In this document: in pieces, positions 7,917-15,582 of the stretch
How positions within the stretch are numbered: the stretch's first letter is position 1
Layout: the number at the start of each line of letters is the position of its first letter
Source of the DNA: Dehalococcoidia bacterium UBA6627
Lineage (GTDB): Bacteria > Chloroflexota > Dehalococcoidia > UBA2979
Reading direction: 5' to 3'
DNA: 20,939 nucleotides
Assembly: GCA_002455955.1 (NCBI GenBank)
Contig: DKLZ01000088.1
Span: forward strand, 1-20,939
Translations under genes and position numbers: made by a program
Notes under the pieces: model-generated
Databases searched by the model: none
Told to the model about the DNA's origin: nothing
The model's input: the letters and a program-made list of their open reading frames with translations, nothing else

Positions 7917-9224
7917 TCAACGTAATCTTTCGGTCGATCTATCGAGAACGGTGACGCATTCAATGTGCTGAGTGTGAGGGAACATGTCGATGGGTTGAAC
8001 GTCGATAAGGGTGAATCCGCCATCGACGAAGAGTCGCAGATCACGTGCCAACGTGGATGGATCACAGGATACGTAGACTACGCGTCTAGTAGATGAGCCG
8101 ATCATTGTGTTGATCACGCTGGGCTCAAGACCCGAGCGTGGAGGGTCGATGATAACTACATCAGGTGCAGGGTCGATATTAGGTAGTAACGCTTCCACGC
8201 TTCCGAAGAGTCGTTCGACATTTTCGATTCCTCTGAGGTTGATTGCGGCGTCGTCTTCAGCTGCGGCCGATGATTCTATTGTCAAGATTTGACCAATCTC
8301 GGGCGCAAGTTGAGCGGCAAACGTGCCGACGCCAGAGTAGGCATCTACGAGGACTTGCGGTTGACATTCAAGAACGCGCTCGGCAACTAGGCGGATCAGG
8401 TTTTCTGCCTGACGCGTGTTTACTTGGAAGAAAGCAGCAGCGGAGATTCGATAGTCGTGGTTCCCTAGGCGTTCGTGGTAGGAACGTTGTCCACTTGAAG
8501 GTCTCGATGCTGGAGTGCGCGGGCGCCATTGCAAGTGTGGTTGGATCAAAAAATCATCGATTTGCTCTCCAACGCGGATCGAAATTTGGCGAGTTTGCAT
8601 AGTTCGATCTTGGATCGCGGCGAGTAATTCGTTAGCTCGCGTCGAGGCGATTTCGCATTGATCGATTCTTAAGAAGCGGTGAGTCCCACGCTGCATGAAC
8701 CCGACTTGTCCGTCGCGACGGACGGTGTAGCGCATGTGGTTTCGATAATGCCAAGGGTTTTCCATACCAAGCATACTGAGCGTCTTCTTTTCAGTCTCAA
8801 CACTATCGAACTGACCGATGCGCTCTAACTGGTCACGGACCACGCTAGTCTTCAATCGTAGTTGTTCCGAATAGTCGATATGTTGGAGTTGACAACCACC
8901 ACAACGCCCGAAGTAGCCACAAGGAGCCTCAACGCGATGTTCAGAAGCTTGGAGTACTAGTACGGCAGTCGCCTCAATGTAAGCGACGGTGTCGTTAGTA
9001 ATTTCGGCAATTACCCTTTCCCCTGGCATCGCGTATTCGACGAACACGATTCGTCCATCATCAGCATGGCCGATAGCGCGCCCCCCGTGAGCGAAGCCTG
9101 TGAGCTCGAGTTCGATAGGTACGAGAGGACGATTGTGCGCACGGTTGTCTTTACGTCGTCGCACTTTCGGTACAGGTTCGGGACTGAGTGGTGTGGGGGA
9201 GCGTGGTTGTTCGGTGGAGGTCAT
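7917..9224 (-). CDS. rlmD: 23S rRNA (uracil-1939-C5)-methyltransferase, RlmD/RumA type
   Basis: Installs m5U in 23S rRNA using S-adenosylmethionine; the site (U1939, or U747 in related enzymes) is inferred from family. From the ATG at 9224 the protein has 435 residues: a basic, Pro-rich leader (1 to about 33), an OB-fold TRAM domain (about 34-95), an iron-sulphur cluster segment with Cys102, Cys108, Cys111 and Cys190 (C-x5-C-x2-C plus DQC), and the SAM methyltransferase core with DAYSGVGTFAAQL, IIDPPRSGL and VSCDPSTLARDL. Cys387 is the uracil nucleophile and Glu422 in HIECV the base, close to Cys389 and Glu424 of E. coli RumA (from memory). An in-frame TTG at 9266 would add 14 residues but overlaps an inverted repeat and has no better ribosome binding site. 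Gram-positive RlmCD enzymes, which modify both sites, are similar and cannot be excluded. Confidence 0.93.
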   Translation of the reverse strand: MTSTEQPRSPTPLSPEPVPKVRRRKDNRAHNRPLVPIELELTGFAHGGRAIGHADDGRIVFVEYAMPGERVIAEITNDTVAYIEATAVLVLQASEHRVEAPCGYFGRCGGCQLQHIDYSEQLRLKTSVVRDQLERIGQFDSVETEKKTLSMLGMENPWHYRNHMRYTVRRDGQVGFMQRGTHRFLRIDQCEIASTRANELLAAIQDRTMQTRQISIRVGEQIDDFLIQPHLQWRPRTPASRPSSGQRSYHERLGNHDYRISAAAFFQVNTRQAENLIRLVAERVLECQPQVLVDAYSGVGTFAAQLAPEIGQILTIESSAAAEDDAAINLRGIENVERLFGSVEALLPNIDPAPDVVIIDPPRSGLEPSVINTMIGSSTRRVVYVSCDPSTLARDLRLFVDGGFTLIDVQPIDMFPHTQHIECVTVLDRSTERLR

Positions 9225-9263
9225 ACTTCGATCGTAAGCGCCGGAGGTTGATGGCACCAATGA

Positions 9264-9294
9264 CAAGAAGTGAAAATTGATATCAATGTTCTTG
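9264..9294. repeat. Nested inverted repeat between rlmD and the M42 peptidase
   Basis: The core ATTGATATCAAT (9276-9287) is a perfect 12-base palindrome. It is flanked by CAAGAA (9264-9269) and TTCTTG (9289-9294), which are also complementary, with unequal spacers. It lies about 50 bases upstream of the rlmD ATG in the divergent promoter region (9225-9473), a natural place for an operator. Function not known. Confidence 0.4.
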
Positions 9295-9462
9295 AAAGAG
9301 AAGGGTTAGATGATGAGCACGTTGGCTCGTTAGTCCGATCGAAATAAGCTGATGAGCAAAGATCCGCAGCGGAGGTCCAAATCACCCCTGATAAGAGACT
9401 GAAGTATTCGTTCGCGGGTAGTGACTTGCATCGGCTGAAAACTGGCATAGGGTAGGCGAATT

Positions 9463-9468
9463 GAGGTG
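9463..9468 (+). promoter_or_regulatory. Ribosome binding site of the M42 peptidase
   Basis: GAGGTG lies 5 bases before the ATG at 9474 and supports this start. Confidence 0.6.
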
Positions 9469-9473
9469 CATCG

Positions 9474-10625
9474 ATGCTCCAAAATCAGAAACGAATACTT
9501 CGCCCAACCTCATTAAAACGATTACTGCAAGAAGTGCTGCCCATTCCTACAACATCCTATCGTGAGCATGGTGTGCAGGCGTACCTCGAGAATTTTGCGA
9601 AGGACCGAAGGTTGGCGTTTAGGTTGGATCCGTTTGGGAACGCATATATTACATATCGGCATGGACAGGCGAACCGACCTTTTGTGCTCGAAGCTCATAT
9701 GGATCACCCTGGGTTCGTAGTAACAGGCGTGAAAGGGCGACGCTTAACGCTCGAATTTCGAGGTGGATTATCAGCTGAATATGGAAAAGGTGAGCGAGTA
9801 CGAATCTACGGGTCTGAGAAACAATCGAACGCGGTTCGTGCCCGAGTCACAACTGTGATCTCGTCGAAACCGACGAAGCGAGGGATGCCTAAACGTATTG
9901 TAGGAGCTAGGGCTGTACTTGAGAGTTCTGGGACTGTTGAGGTCGGTGACATCGCTCTCTGGGATGTTGAAGTGTGTCGCTTTCGCGGTAGAACGGTCCA
10001 CGGTCGTCAGTGTGACGACCTCGTTGGGGTAGTGACAGTGTTGGCGACTCTCGACCGTCTTGTCGCAGAGGGTCGGACGGGGCATCTAATAGGGTTGTTT
10101 ACACGTGCTGAGGAAGTTGGATTGGTCGGTGCGGCTGCAGCGGCAGCCGCTAAGGAAATTCCTGAAGATGCTCTAATAGTCGCTCTTGAGACCTCGTCTA
10201 GTGCTGGAGGACGAGCAAAGCAAGGTGGTGGGCCTATCGTTCGAGTGGGTGATAGGGAGCATATTTTTTCTCCGGTAGTGACTATGTGGATGACAGAATT
10301 GGCGCAAAAGATAGCTTCGACACAGTCAAAGTTTAGTTATCAACGAAAACTTATGGATGCTGGCGGAACGGAGGCGACGGCTTTTGATTTGATGGGTTAC
10401 GAGACGGGCGCTGCCTGCCTTGCCCTCGGGAATTGGCATAATGCTGGTCCTAGGAATCGGGTACGAGCAGAAACAGTTAATTTGGATGATCTTGAAGGTT
10501 TGATTCTGCTATGTGAAGCGATGGTTACTCATGCAAGGAAGGCTGAAAGAACGATTACTAGTAGAAGGAGACACTGGTTTAAGATAGGTCGCACTGCAGG
10601 TCGACGTCTAAAAAATGAGATGTAA
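9474..10625 (+). CDS. M42-family metallopeptidase (aminopeptidase-like)
   Basis: Predicted cytosolic two-metal aminopeptidase of the M42 (PF05343-like) group, acting on peptides. Length is 383 residues, slightly above the family's usual 340-360. The metal ligands expected from TET aminopeptidases can be located: His75 in EAHMDHPG, Asp181/Asp182 in RQCDDLVG, catalytic Glu213 and ligand Glu214 in RAEEVGL, Glu239 in ALETSS, and His322 in GNWHNAG. The last two differ from the common forms (an Asp, and a His in a YSHS-type context), so this is a divergent member. A hexa-alanine run follows the catalytic glutamates. The C-terminal 25 residues are strongly basic (ITSRRRHWFKIGRTAGRRLK), an extension whose role is unknown. 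It stands alone, divergent from rlmD. Related families are sometimes annotated as endoglucanase M or as M20/M28 peptidases; the hydrolase fold is secure, the substrate is not. Confidence 0.85.
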   Translation: MLQNQKRILRPTSLKRLLQEVLPIPTTSYREHGVQAYLENFAKDRRLAFRLDPFGNAYITYRHGQANRPFVLEAHMDHPGFVVTGVKGRRLTLEFRGGLSAEYGKGERVRIYGSEKQSNAVRARVTTVISSKPTKRGMPKRIVGARAVLESSGTVEVGDIALWDVEVCRFRGRTVHGRQCDDLVGVVTVLATLDRLVAEGRTGHLIGLFTRAEEVGLVGAAAAAAAKEIPEDALIVALETSSSAGGRAKQGGGPIVRVGDREHIFSPVVTMWMTELAQKIASTQSKFSYQRKLMDAGGTEATAFDLMGYETGAACLALGNWHNAGPRNRVRAETVNLDDLEGLILLCEAMVTHARKAERTITSRRRHWFKIGRTAGRRLKNEM

Positions 10626-10949
10626 TACGTGGTAGTGCGTAAATGTCAAAAGCGTAAGACTCCTGGTAGAAGATGTTTGATTGAGATTACAGGGATGTTC
10701 AGATGAGGATTTGGGCCTCCGCGATTAAGATCGAAAGAGCTTCGATTGATTGCTTAAGTGATGTCTTATTTATTGAGAGTTTTTTCGTTCGCTGATGAAT
10801 CGCTCAGCGATACCGCTGCGGTGTATGTGTCAGGTGGTTCATAGTTAGCATCGGTTGTTTATTCGACGGGGCGAATTAGTGAAGCACATTATTTAGTTCC
10901 AAGCTAAACAGAAAACGTGTCGGGTAAGTTCATCTCGTAATTCCATATA

Positions 10950-10983
10950 ACCAGAGAGATTCTTGATTCAAGAGAAATCTGGT
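10950..10983. repeat. Interrupted 34-base inverted repeat
   Basis: Outer arms ACCAGA and TCTGGT pair, inner CTTG and CAAG pair around an ATT loop, and the bases between form an unequal internal loop. It lies 112 bases upstream of the metal regulator start. Candidate RNA hairpin or protein site; unassigned. Confidence 0.4.
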
Positions 10984-11050
10984 AGAGGGAATTGGACATA
11001 TTGCAATGGTAGGATAAGCATCATAATTCCATCTTACTCACCATCAGCAG

Positions 11051-11065
11051 TGTGAATAATTCACA
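11051..11065. promoter_or_regulatory. Candidate operator of the DtxR/MntR-family regulator
   Basis: TGTGAATAATTCACA is a perfect 15-base palindrome with a single central base, ending 30 bases before the GTG start of the metal regulator. DtxR/MntR/IdeR proteins bind AT-rich interrupted palindromes as dimers and often autoregulate, so an autoregulatory site is the natural reading. I did not notice a second perfect copy elsewhere in the window. The position and symmetry are seen; the binding is inferred. Confidence 0.5.
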
Positions 11066-11082
11066 TACACTCGACTAAGTAC

Positions 11083-11088
11083 GAGGAG
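11083..11088 (+). promoter_or_regulatory. Ribosome binding site deciding the GTG start of the metal regulator
   Basis: GAGGAG, 7 bases before GTG at 11096. It makes this GTG more credible than any downstream start, since the next in-frame ATG lies well inside the winged helix. Confidence 0.65.
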
Positions 11089-11095
11089 CACGGAC

Positions 11096-11773
11096 GTGCC
11101 AAAACAGGTAACAAACGTTGCCGTCGATGACGCACTTACAACCATTTACAGACTCTCAAATGACGAGGGTGAAGAAGTGATAGCTGCTCGAGTCGCGGAA
11201 CGCTTAGGGACAAAGCCAGCATCAGTTGCGGGGATGCTGTCGCGACTGAAAAGGAATTCATTAGTTCGGATCGATGCTAAGAAACGAATTCATCTCACGA
11301 AGATGGGTTTCGATCGAGCCGAACAGATGGTTCGTCGGCATCGCTTGGCAGAGTGCCTGTTGGTAGATGTGATGTCTCTTGATTGGTGGCGTGCCTACGA
11401 GGAAGCGCACCTGATGGAACATGCAATCTCAGATGTGACTGAACCTCTGATCATAAGATTGCTAGGTGAACGTGAAGTGTCACCGTTCGGGTACCCGATA
11501 CCAGGTGAAAGTGGAACTAAAGAGATGTCACGAGTCCGGCTCAGTGATCTCGGTGCTGGGGATACTGGTGTTGTTGAGAGAGTGTTTGAGGAAGACGAAG
11601 CATTATTGAGATTCTTCGATCAAGAGGGAATTAGACCAACAGCGACGATCTCAGTGCGTGAAGTTGCACCATATCTGGGTACCGTGACATTGAGTGTCAC
11701 AGATGATGGATTTGCTAAGACCGAGTTAGTGATTGGCTCAGAAGCGGCAAGATTGATCTGGATCGTCGCTTAA
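11096..11773 (+). CDS. DtxR/MntR/IdeR-family metal-dependent regulator
   Basis: Fe(II)- or Mn(II)-sensing transcription factor of 225 residues in three parts: winged helix-turn-helix (about 5-70), dimerisation and metal-binding helices (about 72-125, RRHRLAECLLVDVMSLDWW and YEEAHLMEHAIS), and a C-terminal FeoA/SH3-like domain (about 145-225). With a simple offset the metal-site positions of DtxR fall on His82, Glu86, Tyr101, His105, Glu108 and His109. DtxR has Cys102 and MntR has Glu99 where this protein has His105. The first-helix position is Asp12, as in MntR (Asp8) rather than Met10 of DtxR. The site is therefore a mosaic and the cognate metal is uncertain. Start is GTG 11096 with GAGGAG (11083-11088) 7 bases upstream. 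A perfect palindrome just upstream suggests autoregulation. It converges on nrdJ with a 57-base gap. No metal transporter target is in the window. Confidence 0.92.
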   Translation: MPKQVTNVAVDDALTTIYRLSNDEGEEVIAARVAERLGTKPASVAGMLSRLKRNSLVRIDAKKRIHLTKMGFDRAEQMVRRHRLAECLLVDVMSLDWWRAYEEAHLMEHAISDVTEPLIIRLLGEREVSPFGYPIPGESGTKEMSRVRLSDLGAGDTGVVERVFEEDEALLRFFDQEGIRPTATISVREVAPYLGTVTLSVTDDGFAKTELVIGSEAARLIWIVA

Positions 11774-11830
11774 TTATCACATTCTCATAGAAGGTTAGGT
11801 CCATTTTTGCTGCTCTTATCGGGTGGCTGG

Positions 11831-14800
11831 TTAACTACATCCGGTTGTCGTTCCGCAGTCCATGCACTTTAAGCAGGTGCCGTTGCGGACCATCATTAGT
11901 TGACCACATTCCGGACAAGGATCGCCTTCGAAACCAGATTGACGAGCCTGTTCGACCATGAGTTTCTGTTGATTTTGTTCTCCCACAACAGCCGTTACTG
12001 GGACTAGTTCTGGCGTGCTAAATTCCGTCGCAGTCAATCCAGCTTGGAGCTGACGAGGGGCTGGGGCTGTGAAGGTGTCATTTCCTATGTTTGTTTGAGA
12101 CACGGTGCTATCGACCGTTATTGGATTGGCTTGAGCGCCGATGTCGACGGGAACATCATCATCCGCGCTTGGATCAGTGGTGAGGCTAACAGGGCCGAGA
12201 TGCGCTAGATCTTCGCGACCCAGGTAAGTAACGGCTAGCTCACGGAAGATGTAATCGATGATCGAGCTAGAGAATTGAATGCGGTCGTGCCCGATCACCA
12301 TCCCGTTTGGCTCGAATTTGGTAAAGACGAAAGTGTCAACAAACTTTTGAAGTGGAACACCGTACTGAAGTCCCATAGAGACAGCGATGGCAAAGCAGTT
12401 CATTAAACTGCGGAAGGCAGCACCGTCTTTGGCTGTGTCGATAAATATCTCACCTAGCTGCGGTGAGTCACCGTTCTCGGTTTGGAATTCACCTGTGTGA
12501 ATGTAGATCGTGTGCCCGCCGACTTTTGCCTTCTGAGAGTATCCGGAGCGACGTGATGGTAGACGCTGTCGTTCACCTCGACGCAGTTCCTGAAGCATCT
12601 GTTGCGCCGCCAGAACGGCCGGGTGCTCTTGAATTTCATCCTCATCTTCGTCATACATGTCCAAGTTATCTAATGCAGACGAGCTCAGTGGCTGCGAGAG
12701 CTTAGATCCATCGCGATAGAGCGCCAGAGCCTTGACCATAGAGACAGCAGCGGAGGCATAGACTTCTTTTACATCGTCGACTGTCGCGGTTTCTGGCATG
12801 TTGATCGTCTTGCTAATTGCACCAGAGATGAATGGTTGTGCGGCAGCTACGGTACGTACATGCGCCATCGGTTCGATGTAGCGGGTTCCGTATTTTCCGC
12901 ACTTGTTGGCACAATCGAAAACTGGATAATGCTCCTGACGGAGGTGAGGAGCGTCCTCTAGTGTCATGCGACCGAGGATATGGTCATTCGCTATCTCGAT
13001 CTGTTCTGAATTGAAGCCGAGCGCATTAAGTATGTCGAAGCTTGGATCATCGAGTTGCTCTTTGCTAAATCCAAGGACATCAGTGCAGAATTCATCGCCG
13101 AATTGGTGACGATTAAAGGAAAATCTAATGTGAAATGAGGTGGCGATTGCACTATCAAGCTCGTCAAGAACTGGTTGTGTGAATCCACGTTCGGCGAGCG
13201 AGATGCGATTAATAAATGGTGTTCCTTCAAGGTGTTGAGTGCCAACTGCATATGCGACGATTTCGTCTGATTGGTTACGCGAATAGCCTAGGCGCCGCAG
13301 TGCGGTGGGCACGGAATCATTGATAATTCGGAAATACCCTCCCCCTGCCAGCTTCTTGAACTTTACTAGTGCAAAATCGGGTTCGACACCTGTCGTATCG
13401 CAATCCATTAGGAGTCCGATCGTGCCTGTGGGTGCGATTAGAGTGGTCTGAGCGTTTCGGTAACCATATTGTTCCCCAAGGTCGAGTGCTTGGTCCCAAG
13501 CGCTGCGCGCGACCTTCAAGAGATCCGGTGGGCAGGAATCTTCATCAATAGCATGAGGGAGAACGGTGAGTCCCTCGTAGTGTTCTGCTGGTGCGTTATA
13601 TGCTGCATTACGATGTTGACGGATCACGCGCAGCATTGATTCGCGGTTTTCTTTGTAGCTTGGAAATGTCCCAAGTTCGCTAGCTATCTCAGCTGAAGTT
13701 GTGTAGGAGACTCCGGTTAAAATCGAAGTGAGCGCGCCGGTCCATGCGAGTGCTTCAGCTGAGTCGTATGGAATACCCTCCAGCATTAGCAGCGCTCCAA
13801 GGTTTGCATAGCCGAGACCGAGTGTTCGGTAGTTGTACGACAGTTCGGCTATGATCTCGCTTGGGTACTGAGCCATAAGAACAGATATCTCAAGGACGAT
13901 AGTCCAAAGTCTAATTGCGTGTTGGTACCCCTCGGTATCGAAGTCACCTGTATCTGGGTCGGTGAACGCTAGTAGGTTGATCGACGCTAGGTTGCAGGCA
14001 GTGTCGTCGAGAAACATGTATTCACTGCAGGGGTTAGAGCCGTTGATTCGACCGCCTGCTGGGGCCGTGTGCCATTCGTTGATAGTCGTGTCGAATTGCA
14101 AACCAGGATCAGCGGATTGCCAAGCTGCTCGACCGATCCGATCCCAGAGCTCTCGAGCACGGATGGTTTTATGTACCTTGTTATCGGTGCGACGGATTAG
14201 GTCCCAGTCACCATCCTTGTCGACTGCTTGCATGAATTCAGATGTCACACGAATTGAGTTATTTGAGTTCTGCCCAGAAACGGTGGCATATGCCTCTCCC
14301 TGCCAGTCGGTGTCGAACTCTTGGAAGTCGATCTCCTTTTCGCCTTGGCTAGCAAGTTGAAGGACTCTTTGGACGAAAGTTTCCGGAACGCCATCGCGAT
14401 TTGCTCTCCGAACTGCCTTGCGAAGGGTGCGATTTTCACTCGGGTCCGTGCTCTCGATGGATGCTTCGAGGATGGTTGACAAGTGGCGGCGAACCATGCG
14501 TGATCCCGCCACCATAGTCGCTACTTTGTGCTCCTCTTTCACCTTCCAGTCGACAAACTCCTCTACGTCTGGATGATCGGCATTGACGATCACCATCTTT
14601 GCAGCGCGCCGGGTAGTCCCACCTGACTTGATTGCACCTGCTGCTCGGTCACCAATCTTAAGAAAGGACATCAATCCAGAAGAGCTACCTCCGCCGGATA
14701 GTTTTTCGTTCTCACCACGTATCGAAGAAAAGTTAGATCCGGTGCCGGATCCATATTTGAAGATTCTGGCTTCACGAGTCCAAAGATCCATAATTCCACC

Positions 14801-15409
14801 CTCGTTAACGAGGTCGTCTTTGACGGACTGGATGAAGCAAGCATGCGGTTGAGGTCGCGCGTAGGCACTACTCGACCTTGTCATATTTCCTGTGTCTGGA
14901 TCGACGTAAGAGTGTCCTTGTGGTGGCCCTTCTATACCGTAAGCCCAGTGCAATCCGGTGTTGAACCATTGCGGAGAGTTAGGTGCACTTCGCTGCGTTG
15001 CCATCATGTAGGCAAGCTCATCGTAGAATGCGCGTGCATCGTCTTCACCATCAAAGTAGCCGTAACGTTGACCCCAATAAGTCCAAGTGCCAGCGAGTCG
15101 ATGGAATGTTTGGCGTGCATCCTGCTCGCCGCTTATTTCTGAACCTTCAACTGGCACTCGAGCTTGCAGCCACTCAGGAATACCGTCCTCATCAATAGGA
15201 CGTGTCTTATCCGGGACGCCTTCTTTTCGGAAATACTTCTGGGCCATGATGTCAGTTGCTACCTGAGAAAACTGTGAAGGCATCATGATGTTTTCTGCCT
15301 CGAAGACGACAGAACCGTCAGGATTAACGATACGGGAAGTACGGGTCTCAAAAGGGACTCCGTCATATGGATCTTGCCCGGCAGTGGTGAAATAGCGAGG
15401 GATATGCAT
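11831..15409 (-). CDS. nrdJ: Adenosylcobalamin-dependent class II ribonucleotide reductase
   Basis: Reduces ribonucleotides to deoxyribonucleotides by adenosylcobalamin radical chemistry, independent of oxygen. From the ATG at 15409 it has 1192 residues, the long bacterial NrdJ type. Catalytic residues match the Thermotoga enzyme pattern (from memory Cys134, Asn320, Cys322, Glu324, Cys333): Cys191 in HACFIQS and Cys472 form the reducible pair, Cys461 in NPCSE is the thiyl-radical cysteine with Asn459 and Glu463, and the 11-residue spacing from Cys461 to Cys472 is conserved. A linker of about 70 residues (roughly 310-380) interrupts the barrel, as in long forms. After the barrel comes a conserved domain with GLQYGVPLQKFVD and FRELAVTYLGR, then a Cys-rich tail CPECGQ...CLKCMDC for reductive regeneration or zinc. 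A TTG at 15508 would add 33 residues unlike NrdJ (Pro/Arg-rich), so the MHIPRYFT start, which resembles other NrdJ N-termini, is preferred. No Shine-Dalgarno sequence precedes it. A cobalamin supply is required. Confidence 0.97.
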   Translation of the reverse strand: MHIPRYFTTAGQDPYDGVPFETRTSRIVNPDGSVVFEAENIMMPSQFSQVATDIMAQKYFRKEGVPDKTRPIDEDGIPEWLQARVPVEGSEISGEQDARQTFHRLAGTWTYWGQRYGYFDGEDDARAFYDELAYMMATQRSAPNSPQWFNTGLHWAYGIEGPPQGHSYVDPDTGNMTRSSSAYARPQPHACFIQSVKDDLVNEGGIMDLWTREARIFKYGSGTGSNFSSIRGENEKLSGGGSSSGLMSFLKIGDRAAGAIKSGGTTRRAAKMVIVNADHPDVEEFVDWKVKEEHKVATMVAGSRMVRRHLSTILEASIESTDPSENRTLRKAVRRANRDGVPETFVQRVLQLASQGEKEIDFQEFDTDWQGEAYATVSGQNSNNSIRVTSEFMQAVDKDGDWDLIRRTDNKVHKTIRARELWDRIGRAAWQSADPGLQFDTTINEWHTAPAGGRINGSNPCSEYMFLDDTACNLASINLLAFTDPDTGDFDTEGYQHAIRLWTIVLEISVLMAQYPSEIIAELSYNYRTLGLGYANLGALLMLEGIPYDSAEALAWTGALTSILTGVSYTTSAEIASELGTFPSYKENRESMLRVIRQHRNAAYNAPAEHYEGLTVLPHAIDEDSCPPDLLKVARSAWDQALDLGEQYGYRNAQTTLIAPTGTIGLLMDCDTTGVEPDFALVKFKKLAGGGYFRIINDSVPTALRRLGYSRNQSDEIVAYAVGTQHLEGTPFINRISLAERGFTQPVLDELDSAIATSFHIRFSFNRHQFGDEFCTDVLGFSKEQLDDPSFDILNALGFNSEQIEIANDHILGRMTLEDAPHLRQEHYPVFDCANKCGKYGTRYIEPMAHVRTVAAAQPFISGAISKTINMPETATVDDVKEVYASAAVSMVKALALYRDGSKLSQPLSSSALDNLDMYDEDEDEIQEHPAVLAAQQMLQELRRGERQRLPSRRSGYSQKAKVGGHTIYIHTGEFQTENGDSPQLGEIFIDTAKDGAAFRSLMNCFAIAVSMGLQYGVPLQKFVDTFVFTKFEPNGMVIGHDRIQFSSSIIDYIFRELAVTYLGREDLAHLGPVSLTTDPSADDDVPVDIGAQANPITVDSTVSQTNIGNDTFTAPAPRQLQAGLTATEFSTPELVPVTAVVGEQNQQKLMVEQARQSGFEGDPCPECGQLMMVRNGTCLKCMDCGTTTGCS

Positions 15410-15546
15410 GATTTTCGGTCCATATCGGCCGCAAGCTTGGTGCGGGCGACCACTACGTCGTGCGGGCGGTGTGCTGGGGGTTACCCTGCAAAGCCCGAAT
15501 CGAGCCAAGAAATGATTACCCGCATCAGCACTTTGAGTATTGCGGG
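15410..15546 (-). promoter_or_regulatory. Structured 5' leader of nrdJ (candidate cis-regulatory RNA)
   Basis: Between the predicted transcription start (about 15546) and the nrdJ ATG lie 137 GC-rich bases with strong complementarity. The first six transcript bases CCCGCA pair with TGCGGG (whole hairpin 15519-15546). Near the start codon a 9-position stem with one C-C mismatch closes a 7-base loop (15425-15449, arms TCGCCCGCA and TGCGGCCGA in transcript sense). Short stems such as CGAC/GTCG and GGG-TAA-CCC occur between them. The canonical cobalamin-riboswitch B12 box (GCCACTG) is not seen in the leader. An ATG-initiated 14-codon frame (15481-15525) lies within it but lacks a ribosome binding site. 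I recall an nrdJ-associated RNA motif from comparative genomics but cannot match it by eye. Confidence 0.5.
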
Positions 15547-15552
15547 GAGAGG

Positions 15553-15582
15553 ATAATGCGTGAATTGGAGGTGAGTTGTCAA
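15553..15582 (-). promoter_or_regulatory. Promoter for nrdJ
   Basis: On the minus strand a perfect -35 TTGACA (15577-15582) is followed after 18 bases by the -10 CATTAT (15553-15558). A start seven bases on would be near 15546, exactly where the first leader hairpin begins. The rest of the 389-base gap, 15583-15798, shows nothing I can assign. Confidence 0.55.

Larger units (their letters stand above)
10626..11095. other. 470-base non-coding region with several inverted repeats
   Basis: No supported gene is found between the M42 peptidase and the metal regulator. Four dyads are visible: a 6-pair stem CGCTGA/TCAGCG with an 8-base loop (10790-10809), a compact palindrome ACCGC-T-GCGGT (10812-10822), a longer interrupted hairpin (10950-10983), and the palindrome next to the regulator start (11051-11065). 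The T-run at 10780-10785 precedes rather than follows the first stem, so it is not a plus-strand terminator. A possible -10 CATAAT (11022-11027) with TTGCAA at 11001-11006 is spaced only 15 bases and is weak. This is the longest gap in the window and probably carries the regulator's control region plus, possibly, a small RNA. Confidence 0.55.

Noticed and set aside
8243..8602. Plus-strand frame of 119 codons inside rlmD
   Set aside because: Antisense to the conserved methyltransferase core; Arg/Gln-rich composition typical of a shadow frame.
10127..10153. GC-rich alanine-codon repeat in the M42 gene
   Set aside because: A hexa-alanine coding run with mixed codons, not a tandem DNA repeat or mobile element trace.
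10703..10795. Thirty-residue frame starting with MRIWASAIK in the long gap
   Set aside because: Short, no homology and only a marginal AGGGA upstream; expected by chance in 470 bases.
13962..14360. Plus-strand frame of 132 codons inside nrdJ
   Set aside because: It lies antisense to the nrdJ catalytic core, which is clearly the coding strand; no domain or ribosome binding site supports it.
15375..15400. Possible cobalamin B12 box (CCACTG on the minus strand) near nrdJ
   Set aside because: It lies inside the nrdJ coding sequence (the FTTAGQDP codons) and lacks the rest of the riboswitch core.
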